NCBI GenBank assembly: GCA_016202695.1
Contig: JACQOE010000007.1
Coordinates: 1-64,000 of the forward strand
DNA from: Pseudomonadota bacterium
GTDB taxonomy: Bacteria; Pseudomonadota; Alphaproteobacteria; JACQOE01
Direction: 5' to 3'
Length of the DNA: 64,000 bases
This document shows, piece after piece, positions 33,666 through 43,140 of the stretch. Position 1 is the first letter of the stretch, and each line of letters opens with the position of its first letter. The notes beneath the pieces were generated by a model. It searched no databases. It was not told the origin of the DNA and was given only the letters and a program-made list of their open reading frames with translations. A program made the position numbers and the translations under genes.

Positions 33666-33902
33666 GTGCTGATCGTTCACATCGACGCGCATCACGCCAA
33701 CGCGGGCCTCGAGCTTGTGGCCAACAAGACCGACTACACGGACGTTGTCGGCCTCGCCCAGATCGTTCGCACTGCAAGGGTCAAAGCGGTCCACATCAAG
33801 TCATGGAACAACCAGGTCGTGCGGGCATCGCTCCCGGCGCGTACCCAACCGGCCGAGATGCGGGACCGCCTGGAGAATGAGATCCGCCTGCCGGGGCGCG
33901 CC
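33666..33902 (+). pseudogene. IS110-family transposase fragment
   Basis: About 79 codons translate to DAHHANAGLELVANKTDYTD, then VVGLAQIVRTARVKAVHIKS and ASLPARTQPAEMRDRLENEI. This is the stretch of IS110 (DEDD) transposases where the K(S/T)D..DA.GLA motif is followed by VRTG.Y..V..KS and R.QL...R..L.N.IR. The N-terminus, the rest of the DEDD domain and the C-terminal domain are missing, so it is a remnant. Confidence 0.65.
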
Positions 33903-34356
33903 CGAGGCGGCGTAAGTGAGAACCGCAACACGCTGACGCTTTTGAGCTCCTCATCGCCGACGTCGCCGGTGGGACGGCGGCGCAAACCACATCGCTCCCG
34001 CGACTGTGGCAGGGCTTCGGCCCCAAGCCTACGAACACCACTTGGAGCGGTCCACGCTCCCAACGCCATCATAAGCCGGGCCTTCGATCCCGACCGCGGA
34101 GAGAACCTTGGACCCAGCAAACGACCCTCCCGGGAACTGCTTGACACGCGCGATTCGAGGACGCCCAGGGACATGCCCCCGGGTGCGAACGAGGGAGAGC
34201 CAGCACGCGCAGTGAGCGACCGAAATATCTTCGAAGCACAGCGATTCTGGTCCGACCTTGTCCCGACTCACTAACCGGCCCGCGACTTCGTGCGGCCCGC
34301 CGAGTGCCCCTCTGCACCGAGACCTCCCGTACCAGAATGCGAAGCGACGCCCTGGT
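33903..34356. other. gap of about 450 bases between mobile-element remnants
   Basis: No coding region could be supported. Frames on either strand are short, change often and match no family I recognise. Confidence 0.35.
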
Positions 34357-34740
34357 TCATGAACCGCTCAACGAGCCTACTCTTTTATCACCGCTTGGCG
34401 TCCGAATGCCTCTCTCCCAGCGTCCAAGGGTTCCGACATCGACGCCGAGTAGCTTTGCCGCCTCCCTCTGTGAGAAGCCACGGCGACGCCGGGCAGACAT
34501 CAGTTGCTCTCCGAGCGACCTCGAAGCCGGACAAGGGTCCGACCCGAGGAATGCGATGATGCTGGGCATCTAGCGCACCGCCGGGGTCGCCGTGCCCGTC
34601 TCCCAGCTCGTCCAGGTGTGGACCCCGACCCCAATCTCGGCCGCCGCGTCCTTCTGGCGGAGCCCTCGTTCCAGCCGGCGTCTCGTGAGGAGATCCGCGA
34701 GAGAGCCAGGATTTCGTGGGTAAGGCTGCCGCTTCGGCAC
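34357..34740 (-). pseudogene. tandem helix-turn-helix (XRE-like) gene broken by an amber codon
   Basis: From GTG 34740 the frame encodes a first helix-turn-helix (RRRLERGLRQKDAAAEIGV, then HTWTSWETGTATPAVR), then TAG at 34572-34570. The same frame goes on at once with MPSIIAFLGSDPCP and a second helix-turn-helix (ARRRRGFSQREAAKLLGVD, TLGRWERGIRTPSG). Intact relatives have two XRE-like units joined exactly here, usually by a Tyr or His before MP. So one base change (for example TAC or TAT to TAG) may have split it. The second part could still be made from ATG 34569. Confidence 0.6.
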
Positions 34741-34761
34741 GCGGAAGGTAACCGGGAGGTA

Positions 34762-34785
34762 TGGCAGGAATGCAACGCGTCTATG
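34762..34785 (+). repeat. 24-bp direct repeat, right copy
   Basis: Identical to 18806-18829 over 24 bases and in the same orientation. It lies five bases beyond the gloA stop codon. Confidence 0.75.
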
Positions 34786-34790
34786 TCGGT

Positions 34791-35207
34791 TCAGGAACGC
34801 TGGATAAGCTCGATCCGGTACCCGTCGGGGTCTTCAATGAATGCGATCATCGATCCGCCGTGCTTCATAGGCCCAGGTGGTCGCGGAATCTTCACCCCCT
34901 CCTTGCCCAGCCGCTCGCAGGCCGCGTGGACGTCGGGAATGCCGACGGCGAAATGGCCGAAGCCCTCGCCCAGCGCATAGGGCTGCTCGCGGCCCCAGTT
35001 GTGGGTGAGCTCGATCACCGTGCCCTCCGCCTCGTCGCCGTAGCCGAGGAAGGCGAGCGTGAACTCGCCGGAGGGATAGTCCTTCCGACGCAGGAGACTC
35101 ATGCCTAGGAGCCGGGTGTAGAAGTCGATCGACCGCTCCAGGTCCCTGACCCGGATCATGGCGTGAAGCAGGCGGGCCTTCTCAAATCCCGGTGCGTTCT
35201 CGGTCAT
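34791..35207 (-). CDS. gloA: lactoylglutathione lyase (glyoxalase I)
   Basis: 138 residues with the VOC fold. The four metal ligands are visible: His in LLHAMIRVRDL, Glu in TVIELTHN, His in GFGHFAVGI and Glu in DGYRIELIQ. It converts the hemithioacetal of methylglyoxal and glutathione to S-lactoylglutathione in the cytoplasm. ATG 35207 is set by the family N-terminus; it overlaps the end of lpxB by 26 bases, so it is the last gene of the long operon. Confidence 0.93.
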   Translation of the reverse strand: MTENAPGFEKARLLHAMIRVRDLERSIDFYTRLLGMSLLRRKDYPSGEFTLAFLGYGDEAEGTVIELTHNWGREQPYALGEGFGHFAVGIPDVHAACERLGKEGVKIPRPPGPMKHGGSMIAFIEDPDGYRIELIQRS

Positions 35208-36420
35208 GCTGAGTCCCTCGTGCCTCGCCGTGCTGGATCTCCTTGAGCACAATGCCGGCCGCACGCTCGCTTGGCAACCACGCCTCGTGGCCGAGCGCCC
35301 TCAGCGCCCGCCCCGAGCCCTCCACTTGGCGCAGGCGCTCGCCGGCGTCCTCGATCAGCTCCGCCACCGCCTCGGCCAGGCGCCCCGGCCGGCACGACTC
35401 CTGAAGAAACTCGGGGATGACGCGCCGATCCAGAATCAGGTTAATAAGCACCACGCTCTCCACCTTGACCAGGCGGCGCGCGATCGCCGCCGAGAGGGGG
35501 TGGACGCGGTAGCCGATAACCACCGGGATCCCGGCCAACCCGAGCTCCAGCGACACCGTCCCCGAGGCGGCGAGCGCCGCGGTGCAGGCGGCGAAGGCAT
35601 CGAACTTCTCCGCCCCGGACCCGTCGACCAGGGCCACCGGAAGCGGCCACGACGCCGTCGCCTCGCGGATCGCCAGCGCCATCGCCGGGACGGTGGCGAT
35701 GAGGACGTGGAGGTCGGGAAAGCGGCCATAGAGGAGGCGCACGGTCTCGGCGAACACCGGCAGCAGACGGCCGACCTCGTCGACCCGGCTCCCCGGCAGA
35801 ACCGCGAGGAGCGGCGCCTCGGCGGGGATGCCGGCACGCTTGCGGAAGGCCTCGCCGTCGCCCTTGTCCGCGCCGCTCTCGACCACGGGATGGCCGACGA
35901 AGGTCGTGGGCAGGCCGTGGCGCAGGAAATAGGGCGGCTCGAAGGGCAACAGCACCATCAGGTGATCCAGCCAGCGGGCGATCTTGCGCGCACGGTCGGG
36001 CCGCCACGCCCACACCGTGGGGGCGACGTAGTGGACGATCGGGAGCCGCTCGGCGCGGAGCGTGCCGGCGGCCTCCTCGAGGTGGCGGATGCGCTTGATC
36101 ATCCGCAGGCAGAAGCCGGGGGAGTCGATCGTCACCAGTACCGAGGGGCGGGCGGCGAGCACCGCCCGTGCCGCCTGTCGCATGCGGAGGAGAATCCGGG
36201 GCAGGCGCGGCAACACCTCGGCGAAGCCCATGACCGAGAGATCGGCCATGGGGAAGAGGCTTTTCAGCCCCTCACCCTCCATCGCCGGGCCGCCGACGCC
36301 GGCGAAGCGCACCCGCCCCCCGCAGCCCCGCCTGAGGGCCGCCATCAGGCGCGCGCCCAGGGCGTCGCCCGAGGGCTCGCCGGCGACGAGGAAGACGAGC
36401 GGCGCCGGGGGCTGGCTCAC
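35182..36420 (-). CDS. lpxB: lipid-A-disaccharide synthase
   Basis: 412 residues of the GT19 family. It joins 2,3-diacylglucosamine-1-phosphate with its UDP form to give the lipid A disaccharide at the inner face of the membrane. Typical motifs: FLVAGEPSGDALGARLMAAL, GVGGPAMEGEGL, SVMGFAEVLPRL, ASGTVSLELGLAGIP. It starts with GTG 36420, overlapping the lpxI stop by four bases. Confidence 0.95.
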   Translation of the reverse strand: MSQPPAPLVFLVAGEPSGDALGARLMAALRRGCGGRVRFAGVGGPAMEGEGLKSLFPMADLSVMGFAEVLPRLPRILLRMRQAARAVLAARPSVLVTIDSPGFCLRMIKRIRHLEEAAGTLRAERLPIVHYVAPTVWAWRPDRARKIARWLDHLMVLLPFEPPYFLRHGLPTTFVGHPVVESGADKGDGEAFRKRAGIPAEAPLLAVLPGSRVDEVGRLLPVFAETVRLLYGRFPDLHVLIATVPAMALAIREATASWPLPVALVDGSGAEKFDAFAACTAALAASGTVSLELGLAGIPVVIGYRVHPLSAAIARRLVKVESVVLINLILDRRVIPEFLQESCRPGRLAEAVAELIEDAGERLRQVEGSGRALRALGHEAWLPSERAAGIVLKEIQHGEARGTQHDRERTGI

Positions 36421-37238
36421 GTCGGGCGATCGATGCCGGTCACGAACAGGCCGAGCTCGTCGGCGACCCGCACCACCTCGGCCCGCTCGAGAACCAGCGT
36501 CCCGCCGGCCTCGACGGCGATCCCCGAAAGCCCGGCGGCGTGGGCCCTGCGCACCGTGTCGGGGCCGATGGTCGGCAGATCGACGCGCCGGTCCTGCTGC
36601 GGCTTCGGAATCTTCACCAGCACGCCCCCCGGGCCGTGGCTGTGCAGCCCGCCGCAGCGGACAAGCAGAGCATCGGTGCCTTCCGCGGCCTCGACCCCCA
36701 GCACCACCCCCTCCTGCACCACCACCGCCTGCCCGACATCGAGCGCCCCGAGGGCGCGCGCGACCGCGACTCCGCGGCCGATGTCGGCCTCCGCCCGAGC
36801 GTCCGGCCGATGCCGACCCAGCGGCCCCGAGGGGGGTAGCAGGTCGACAGCCACCTCGTCGGCCCCGACCACCCGGAAGCCCTCCTCCTCGATCCGCTCG
36901 ACCACGGCCGAAAGCAGCCCGTCGTCGCCGAACGCCCGGCTGCCCACCCGGGCGAGGAAGCGGATGCCGCCGAGGTCGGGCCTGAGCTCGCGCCAGGAGG
37001 GGCGGCGAACCGGCCCGGCGAGGCAGACCTCGCCCACCCGCTCGTCGTGGAGGATGCGGATCGCCTTGCCCAGGGCGCCGAGCCGGACCCAGGCGTGGGG
37101 CGAGCCCTCGGCGACGGCGGGGTCAGTATGGCCCTCGATCGCGAGCACGAAAAAGTCGCGCCCGCTGGCCCGGCAGGCGGCGACCACGCGGCCCGGGAGG
37201 ACGCCGCTGCCGGCGACGATGCCGAGCCTAGGCGACAT
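36417..37238 (-). CDS. lpxI: UDP-2,3-diacylglucosamine pyrophosphatase LpxI
   Basis: 273 residues. LpxI, the alphaproteobacterial replacement of LpxH, cleaves UDP-diacylglucosamine to lipid X and UMP. Motifs: LGIVAGSGVLPGRVVAACRA, GDDGLLSAVVERIEEEGFRV, then LPTIGPDTVRRAHAAGLSGI and a C-terminal ADELGLFVTGI. It overlaps lpxA by 11 bases. Confidence 0.94.
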   Translation of the reverse strand: MSPRLGIVAGSGVLPGRVVAACRASGRDFFVLAIEGHTDPAVAEGSPHAWVRLGALGKAIRILHDERVGEVCLAGPVRRPSWRELRPDLGGIRFLARVGSRAFGDDGLLSAVVERIEEEGFRVVGADEVAVDLLPPSGPLGRHRPDARAEADIGRGVAVARALGALDVGQAVVVQEGVVLGVEAAEGTDALLVRCGGLHSHGPGGVLVKIPKPQQDRRVDLPTIGPDTVRRAHAAGLSGIAVEAGGTLVLERAEVVRVADELGLFVTGIDRPT

Positions 37239-38028
37239 CGCCGCTCCGCGGCTGGCAGATGGCGCGGCTGGAGGCCGAGCGGATGAAGGCGACGATCTCC
37301 ATCACCGGCTCGTTGTCGGCAAACAGCGCGGCCACGTCGTCGAGGCGCTCGGCCATCGTCCCCTCCTCGGCGAAGAGGAGGCGATAGGCGGCACGAAGCG
37401 CATGGACCACCTCGCGCGAGAAGCCGCGGCGCTTGAGCCCGATGATGTTGAGGCCGGAGAGATGGGCGCGGTTGCCCATCACCGAGCCGTAGGGGATGAC
37501 GTCGTGCTCGACCGCCGACGCCCCACCCACCATGGCGTGCTTGCCGATGCGCACGAACTGGTGGATGCCGGAAAGCCCCCCGAGGATGACGAAGTCGCCG
37601 ATCTCGACGTGGCCGCCGATGGTGGCGTTGTTGGCCATGACCACGCGGTTGCCGATCTTGCAGTCGTGGGCGACGTGGCTCGCGACCATGAACAGGCAGT
37701 CGTCGCCGACGCGGGTGACCATGCCGCCGCCCTCGGTGCCCGGGTTCATGGTGACGTGCTCGCGGATAATGGTGTTGCGCCCGATCTCGAGGGTCGAGGG
37801 CTCGCCCTTGTACTTGAGGTCCTGGGGCGGATGGCCAATCGAGGCGAAGGGAAAGACCCGCGTCCGGGCGCCAATCCGGGTCCGCCCCGCGACCACGACG
37901 TGGGCGACCAGTTCCACCTCCTCGTCGAGGATCACCTTGGCGCCGACGATGCAGTAGGGCCCGACGACGGCGCTGGCGGCGAGCTCGGCACCCGGCTCGA
38001 CCACGGCGGTGGGATGGATCGTCGCCAT
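37228..38028 (-). CDS. lpxA: UDP-N-acetylglucosamine acyltransferase
   Basis: 266 residues: a left-handed beta-helix of hexapeptide repeats (HPTAVVEPGAELAASAVVGP onward), the catalytic His in MVASHVAHDCKIGN, and a C-terminal helical part (GFSREVVHALRAAYRLLFAE). It performs the first acyl transfer of lipid A synthesis. ATGA overlap with fabZ at 38028. Confidence 0.95.
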   Translation of the reverse strand: MATIHPTAVVEPGAELAASAVVGPYCIVGAKVILDEEVELVAHVVVAGRTRIGARTRVFPFASIGHPPQDLKYKGEPSTLEIGRNTIIREHVTMNPGTEGGGMVTRVGDDCLFMVASHVAHDCKIGNRVVMANNATIGGHVEIGDFVILGGLSGIHQFVRIGKHAMVGGASAVEHDVIPYGSVMGNRAHLSGLNIIGLKRRGFSREVVHALRAAYRLLFAEEGTMAERLDDVAALFADNEPVMEIVAFIRSASSRAICQPRSGDVA

Positions 38029-38504
38029 CAGGCGTCCACGAGCATCGCCGAATAGACCGCCTCGGCCATCACCTTGCCGTCGACGCGGGCGGTGGCCTCG
38101 AACTTCCAGACATTGCCGCGGGCGTGACGCTTGGTGACATGAATATGCAGCGTGTCGCCCGGGGTGACCGGGCGCCGGAAGCGGGCGCTGTCCACCGACA
38201 TGAAGTAGACAAGCTTGTTGCCGGCCACCTCGGGCGTGAGCCCGAGCGAATGCACCACCAGCACCGCCGCCGTCTGCGCCATCGATTCAATGATCATCAC
38301 CCCGGGCATCACCGGCCGGGCCGGGAAGTGGCCCTGGAAGTAAGGCTCGTTGACGGTGACGTTCTTGATCCCGACCGCGCTCACGTCGGGAATGATGTCG
38401 ACGACGCGATCGACGAGCAGCATCGGGTAGCGGTGCGGGATCATCTGCACGATCCGGCTGATATCGAGCGGGCCGATCCCCTCGCCCTTGCGGCGGTCGT
38501 CCAT
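38028..38504 (-). CDS. fabZ: 3-hydroxyacyl-ACP dehydratase FabZ
   Basis: 158 residues of the hot-dog fold. It has the FabZ motif [15 protein letters not shown] and the active His and Glu regions in [20 protein letters not shown]. It dehydrates 3-hydroxyacyl-ACP, thereby balancing fatty acid and lipid A synthesis. It starts three bases after the lpxD stop. Confidence 0.96.
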   Translation of the reverse strand: MDDRRKGEGIGPLDISRIVQMIPHRYPMLLVDRVVDIIPDVSAVGIKNVTVNEPYFQGHFPARPVMPGVMIIESMAQTAAVLVVHSLGLTPEVAGNKLVYFMSVDSARFRRPVTPGDTLHIHVTKRHARGNVWKFEATARVDGKVMAEAVYSAMLVDA

Positions 38505-38507
38505 CGC

Positions 38508-39536
38508 TCAGTCGCCTTTCGTCTCGCGCTTGGCCAGCCGCGCCAGGGTCGCCACCTGCCGCCAGTGCTCCTTGACCGGAAACGCCGGGTATCCCGATAC
38601 CGTCGTCCCCGGCGGCACGTCCTTCGAGACGCCCGACTTCGCCGCCACCCTGGCCCCGTCGCCGATGCTGAGATGCCCGGCGATCCCGACCTGACCACCG
38701 AGCATGACGAAATCGCCGACCTTGGTGCTCCCGGATATGCCGACCTGGGCCACCACGACGCACCCGCGCCCCAGCACGACGTTGTGCCCGATCTGAACCA
38801 GATTATCAATCCTGCAGCCGGGCCCGATCACGGTGTCGGGACCGGAACCGCGGTCGATGGTGGTGTTGGCACCGATGTCCACATCGTCGCCGATGATGAC
38901 GCGCCCGAGCTGGGGAACCGGCAAATGGCCCTCGCGCGAGGTGGCGAAGCCGAAGCCGTCCTCGCCGATGCACACCCCGCGATGGATGACCACCCGGTCG
39001 CCGACGAGGCAGTGACTCAAGGTCGCATTGGCGCCGATCCGACAGTCCTCGCCGATCACCACCCCGGGGCCGATCCAGACGTTTGCCCCGATTACGGTGC
39101 GGGCGCCTACCGCCGCCGCCGACTCGATCACCGCGCCGGGGCCGACCTCGCAGTCGGGTCCGAGGGCGGCGGCGGCCGCGATCACCGCGCTCGCGGCAAC
39201 CCCCGGCTTCGGCGCGGACGGGGCGTGGAAGGCGCGGGCGATCAGGGCGTAGGCACGGTAGGGATGGTCGCTGAGGAGCAGCATCATGCCCGCCGGTGCC
39301 GCCGACGCCAGGTCGGGATGGAGGACGCAGGCGCCGGCCCGGCTCGCCTCCAGGGCCGCCCGATAGCGGCGGTTGTCGAGGAAGCTCACCTCCTCGGCGC
39401 CGGCGAGATGCAGCGGCGCCACATCGCGGAACATCCGCCTGGGATCGGCGCCGGGGGCCAACGCCGCGGCGGCGATCTCGGCCAGCCGGCCAAGCGCCAA
39501 CGGCCCCACCGGGGAATAGAACCGGGGGTCGGTCAC
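38508..39536 (-). CDS. lpxD: UDP-3-O-acylglucosamine N-acyltransferase
   Basis: 342 residues: N-terminal uridine-binding domain ([20 protein letters not shown]), hexapeptide beta-helix ([20 protein letters not shown]), and the catalytic His in [19 protein letters not shown]. Adds the second acyl chain of lipid A. GTG start. The chaperone gene skp, often found between bamA and lpxD, is absent: the 109-base gap holds nothing. Confidence 0.95.
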   Translation of the reverse strand: MTDPRFYSPVGPLALGRLAEIAAAALAPGADPRRMFRDVAPLHLAGAEEVSFLDNRRYRAALEASRAGACVLHPDLASAAPAGMMLLLSDHPYRAYALIARAFHAPSAPKPGVAASAVIAAAAALGPDCEVGPGAVIESAAAVGARTVIGANVWIGPGVVIGEDCRIGANATLSHCLVGDRVVIHRGVCIGEDGFGFATSREGHLPVPQLGRVIIGDDVDIGANTTIDRGSGPDTVIGPGCRIDNLVQIGHNVVLGRGCVVVAQVGISGSTKVGDFVMLGGQVGIAGHLSIGDGARVAAKSGVSKDVPPGTTVSGYPAFPVKEHWRQVATLARLAKRETKGD

Positions 39537-39645
39537 GACCCTGCCTCCGGCCGGGTGCCGGGGTGCCGGGCGCCGGCCTCGGCGTGTGGTGTCCTAACCG
39601 CCTCCTCCGTTCCGAGCATGGCTCGCCACCGGCAAGGGGTCCGCC

Positions 39646-41928
39646 TCAGAACCTCGTTCCGAAGCTGAAACGGAACATTTCCTCCTCGTCAAGGCTCTGC
39701 TTAAGGATGGGGGTGGCGAGGTCGATATTGAGCAGCCCGAGCGGCGTACGCCAGGAAAGCCCAACGCCGACCGACATCCTGAGCGCGCCGCTGTCGAACA
39801 CCTCGGGCCCCGACTCCTCGGGCATCTGCAGGGCGCCGAAATCCGAAAAGACCCGGCCGAGCATGCCGAGCTCCTCGGCGACGCCGAGCGGGAAGCGCAA
39901 CTCGGTCGAGCCGAAATAGACGAGCCGACCGCCGAGCGCGTCGCGCGTCTCGCGGTCGCGCGGGCCGACGCCGGCGACCTCGAAGCCCCGCAGCGTGTCG
40001 CCGCCGAGGAAGAAGCGGTCGACGATGCGCACGTTCTGGTCGAGCCCGACGACGTAGCCCGTGCTGCCGCTGAGGCTGATCACCCAGCGATTACCGCTCA
40101 AGGGGATGTAGTAACCGCCGTCGAGGCGCAGGCGGACGTAGCTCACCGATCCGCCGACGCCGGCGACGTCGTTGCCCAGGCGCGCCACGTAACCCTCGCT
40201 CGGCTCGAGCTTGCTGTTGCGCCGGTCGTAGGTGAACGTCTGCCCGATCATCGAGACGGTGCTCTTGCCCTCCTGCTCCTTGATGAAGCGCGAGGCGTCG
40301 TCCTTGACGTTCTCGACCTCGCGGCCGCTCACGGTGTAGGTGACGCCGTGGCGGAGAAATCCGGTGATGTCGTAGCCCAGGCGGAGCGCGCTGCCCACGG
40401 TGCGCTCGTCATAGCGACTCTGGCGTTGATTGTTTCGAGTGATGTAGAAGGCATCGATACCGGCGGCGAGGGGCCGGTTGGTGAAATAGGGCTCGGTGAA
40501 GCGGACGTCGAACTCCGTCTTGCGCTCGGAGAACATGGCGCCGACCCGTAGGTCCTGGCCTTTGCCGAGCAAGTTACGCTCGCGCAGCCCGACGTCGACG
40601 AGCGCACCCTCGGTGGTCGAGTAACCGGCCCCGAACGTGATTTCGCCGGTCGGCTTCTCGTCGACCTTGACCTCGACGACCATCCGGTCGGGGCGGCTTC
40701 CGGGCTGGGTCGCCATGTCGACGTTCTTGAAGAAGTTCAGGTCCTTGATCCGTTGCCGCGAGCGCCGGAGCTTGGCCGCGTTGAAGGCGTCGCCCTCGGC
40801 GAGGCGGAATTCCCGCCGCACCACCTTGTCCAGGGTGCGCACATTGCCGACGATGTTGATCCGCTCGATGTAGACCCGCGGGCCCTCCTGGACCTCGAAG
40901 CGCACGTCGATGGTCCGCTCCGCCGGGTTCCGCCGCGCCAGCGGACGGATATCGACGAAGGCGAATCCGGCGTTGTTGACCGCCTCGGTGAGCGCCTGGA
41001 TCGAGTTCTCCACCTCCTCGGCGTTGTACCACCCGCCGCCCTTGATGGTGATCGTCTCGGCCAGCGTACTGGTATCGAGGTCGGCGAGCCGGCTTTCGAT
41101 GTCGAATGTGCCGAACTTGTAGCGCGGCCCCTCCTCCACCGTGAAGGTGACGAAGAAGGCCGAGCGATCGGGGGCCAGCTCGGCCACCGCCGAGAGCACC
41201 TGGAAGTCGGCAAACCCGTTCTTGAGGTAATAGCGGCGCAGGAGCTCGCGGTCGAAGGTCAGGCGATCGGGGTCGTAGGTGTCGTCGGAAGTGAAGAACC
41301 GGTACCAGCGCGCCTCCTTGGTCTGGATCTCGTCGCGGAGCTGGCTGTCGCTGAAGAACTTGTTGCCGACGACGTTGATCCGCTGGACCTTGGTCACCTC
41401 GCCCTCGGCGATCTCGAACACGAGGTCGACGCGGTTCTGGTCGAGGCGGATAATCTTGGGCTCGACGCTGGCGGCGAAGCGTCCCTTCCGCCGGTAGGCG
41501 GTCAGCATACGCTCGACGTCGGCCTGCACCTTGGTCCGGGTGTAGACCAGCCGCGGCTTCAGCTGCACCTCGTTCTGCAGGTCCTTGTCCGAGATCGCGC
41601 GGTTGCCCTCAAAGGCGATCCGATTGATGACCGGATTCTCGACCACCCGCACCACCAGCCGGTCGCCCTCGCGCCTCACCGCCACGTCGGCGAACAACCC
41701 GGTCGCGTAGAGGGCCTTAAGCGTGCGGTCCATGGCCACGTCGCTGAAGCGATCGCCGACCTGGACGATCATGTACGAACGCACCGTCTCGGGTTCGATC
41801 CGCTGCGTGCCCTCGACCACGATCTCGCGCACCACGTCCTCCGCCGCCCCGACCCCCGCGCTCGACACGAGCAGCGAAACGAGCACGGCGAGCGCGCGCA
41901 GACTCCGCAGTGGTGAAATTCCCGGCAT
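39646..41928 (-). CDS. bamA: outer membrane protein assembly factor BamA
   Basis: 760 residues: signal peptide (1-28), five POTRA domains (VVREIVVEGTQRIEPETVRS for the first; each about 75 residues up to about 415), then a 16-strand barrel with VRGF-like TLRGFEVAGVGPRDRE and the C-terminal FSFGTRF ending in Phe. It is the essential insertase of the outer membrane. It lies 21 bases after rseP. Confidence 0.96.
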   Translation of the reverse strand: MPGISPLRSLRALAVLVSLLVSSAGVGAAEDVVREIVVEGTQRIEPETVRSYMIVQVGDRFSDVAMDRTLKALYATGLFADVAVRREGDRLVVRVVENPVINRIAFEGNRAISDKDLQNEVQLKPRLVYTRTKVQADVERMLTAYRRKGRFAASVEPKIIRLDQNRVDLVFEIAEGEVTKVQRINVVGNKFFSDSQLRDEIQTKEARWYRFFTSDDTYDPDRLTFDRELLRRYYLKNGFADFQVLSAVAELAPDRSAFFVTFTVEEGPRYKFGTFDIESRLADLDTSTLAETITIKGGGWYNAEEVENSIQALTEAVNNAGFAFVDIRPLARRNPAERTIDVRFEVQEGPRVYIERINIVGNVRTLDKVVRREFRLAEGDAFNAAKLRRSRQRIKDLNFFKNVDMATQPGSRPDRMVVEVKVDEKPTGEITFGAGYSTTEGALVDVGLRERNLLGKGQDLRVGAMFSERKTEFDVRFTEPYFTNRPLAAGIDAFYITRNNQRQSRYDERTVGSALRLGYDITGFLRHGVTYTVSGREVENVKDDASRFIKEQEGKSTVSMIGQTFTYDRRNSKLEPSEGYVARLGNDVAGVGGSVSYVRLRLDGGYYIPLSGNRWVISLSGSTGYVVGLDQNVRIVDRFFLGGDTLRGFEVAGVGPRDRETRDALGGRLVYFGSTELRFPLGVAEELGMLGRVFSDFGALQMPEESGPEVFDSGALRMSVGVGLSWRTPLGLLNIDLATPILKQSLDEEEMFRFSFGTRF

Positions 41929-41949
41929 CCCCCCTACCAGGCCGCCGCC

Positions 41950-43098
41950 TCACCCGATCAAGCGTCTGACATACTCGAAGACCTGCAAGTGCACGAGGTC
42001 GTTGAAGGTCACGAAGACGATCAGGCTCAATACCAGAGCGAGCCCGATTCGGAAACCATAGTCTTGCGCCCGTGGCCCCAGCGGGCGCCCGCGCACCACC
42101 TCGATCAGATAGAAGATCAGGTGTCCCCCGTCCAGCATGGGGATGGGGAAGAGGTTGATCAGCCCCAGGTTGATCGACAGCACGGCGGTGAAGAAGAGGA
42201 GGTCGAGCAGGCCACCCTTCGCCACCTGTCCCGACATCTGGGCGATCCGCAACGGCCCGCCAAGCTCGTCGGTGCCGCGTTGGCCGACGACGATCTGGCC
42301 GACGGCGGCGAGCATGTTCTGGGTAAGCGCGACCGTGTCGCGGGTCGCCTCCCAGACCGCCGCCACCGGCCCGCGCCGGGTGTAGCTCACCACCCCGCCG
42401 GTGACCCCGAGCAGCCCGATCTGGACGCGGTTTCCGAAGCGGTCCTCGCGCACCACCGTATCGGGGGTCACGGCCAGGGCGACCTCCCGTCCCTCGCGCT
42501 CGATGACCAGGGCGAGCGGCCGACCGGGGCTGGTGCGCACGATTCGCTGGATTTCCTGGAAACGCTCGATCCGGATGCCAGCGATGCTTCGGACCTCGTC
42601 GCCCGGCCGGAGCCCGGCCCGGGCCGCGGCACTGTCCGCCTGAACCGTGCCAATCACCGGCGCGGTGAAGGGCTGGCCGACGGTCGCGTACACGCCGGCG
42701 AAGACGAGCACGGCGAACAGGAAGTTGGCGACCGGGCCGGCGGCGACGATCGCTGCGCGCCGACCGACCCGCTTGGTGTGGAACGAGACTGCCCGCTCGG
42801 CGTCGCTCATGGCCGGGACCGAGCCGCCGGCCTCGCGCGACTCCTCGTCGCGCCCGACCTCGCTCTCGCCGAACATCTTCACATAACCCCCGAGGGGGAT
42901 AAGACTGAACTTCCAACGTGTGCCGTTCCGATCGGTGAAGCCGAAGATCTCGCGGCCGAAGCCGATCGAGAACACCTCCACCCGCACTCCGTTGCGCCGC
43001 GCCAGCAGGTAGTGGCCGAGCTCGTGCACGAACACCAGGACCGTGAGGACCACGAGGAACGGCACCGCATAGGACCATAGAAACGTCAGCAGTTCCAT
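41950..43098 (-). CDS. rseP: site-2 protease RseP
   Basis: 382 residues: zinc motif HELGH at about residues 25-29, one PDZ domain in the middle (AARAGLRPGDEVRSIAGIRI), and the second metal motif NLFPIPMLDGGHLIFYLIEV. It cuts anti-sigma factors inside the membrane, for the envelope stress response. Four membrane helices are clear. Confidence 0.94.
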   Translation of the reverse strand: MELLTFLWSYAVPFLVVLTVLVFVHELGHYLLARRNGVRVEVFSIGFGREIFGFTDRNGTRWKFSLIPLGGYVKMFGESEVGRDEESREAGGSVPAMSDAERAVSFHTKRVGRRAAIVAAGPVANFLFAVLVFAGVYATVGQPFTAPVIGTVQADSAAARAGLRPGDEVRSIAGIRIERFQEIQRIVRTSPGRPLALVIEREGREVALAVTPDTVVREDRFGNRVQIGLLGVTGGVVSYTRRGPVAAVWEATRDTVALTQNMLAAVGQIVVGQRGTDELGGPLRIAQMSGQVAKGGLLDLLFFTAVLSINLGLINLFPIPMLDGGHLIFYLIEVVRGRPLGPRAQDYGFRIGLALVLSLIVFVTFNDLVHLQVFEYVRRLIG

Positions 43099-43140
43099 CC
43101 GCGCTCGGCTCCGGGCTTGAGGGTGGGCATGGGACCCGCG

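Noticed and set aside
35206-38055. 949-codon plus-strand open frame opposite lpxB-lpxI-lpxA
   Set aside because: Fully antisense to three well-recognised lipid A genes; composition typical of an antisense shadow.
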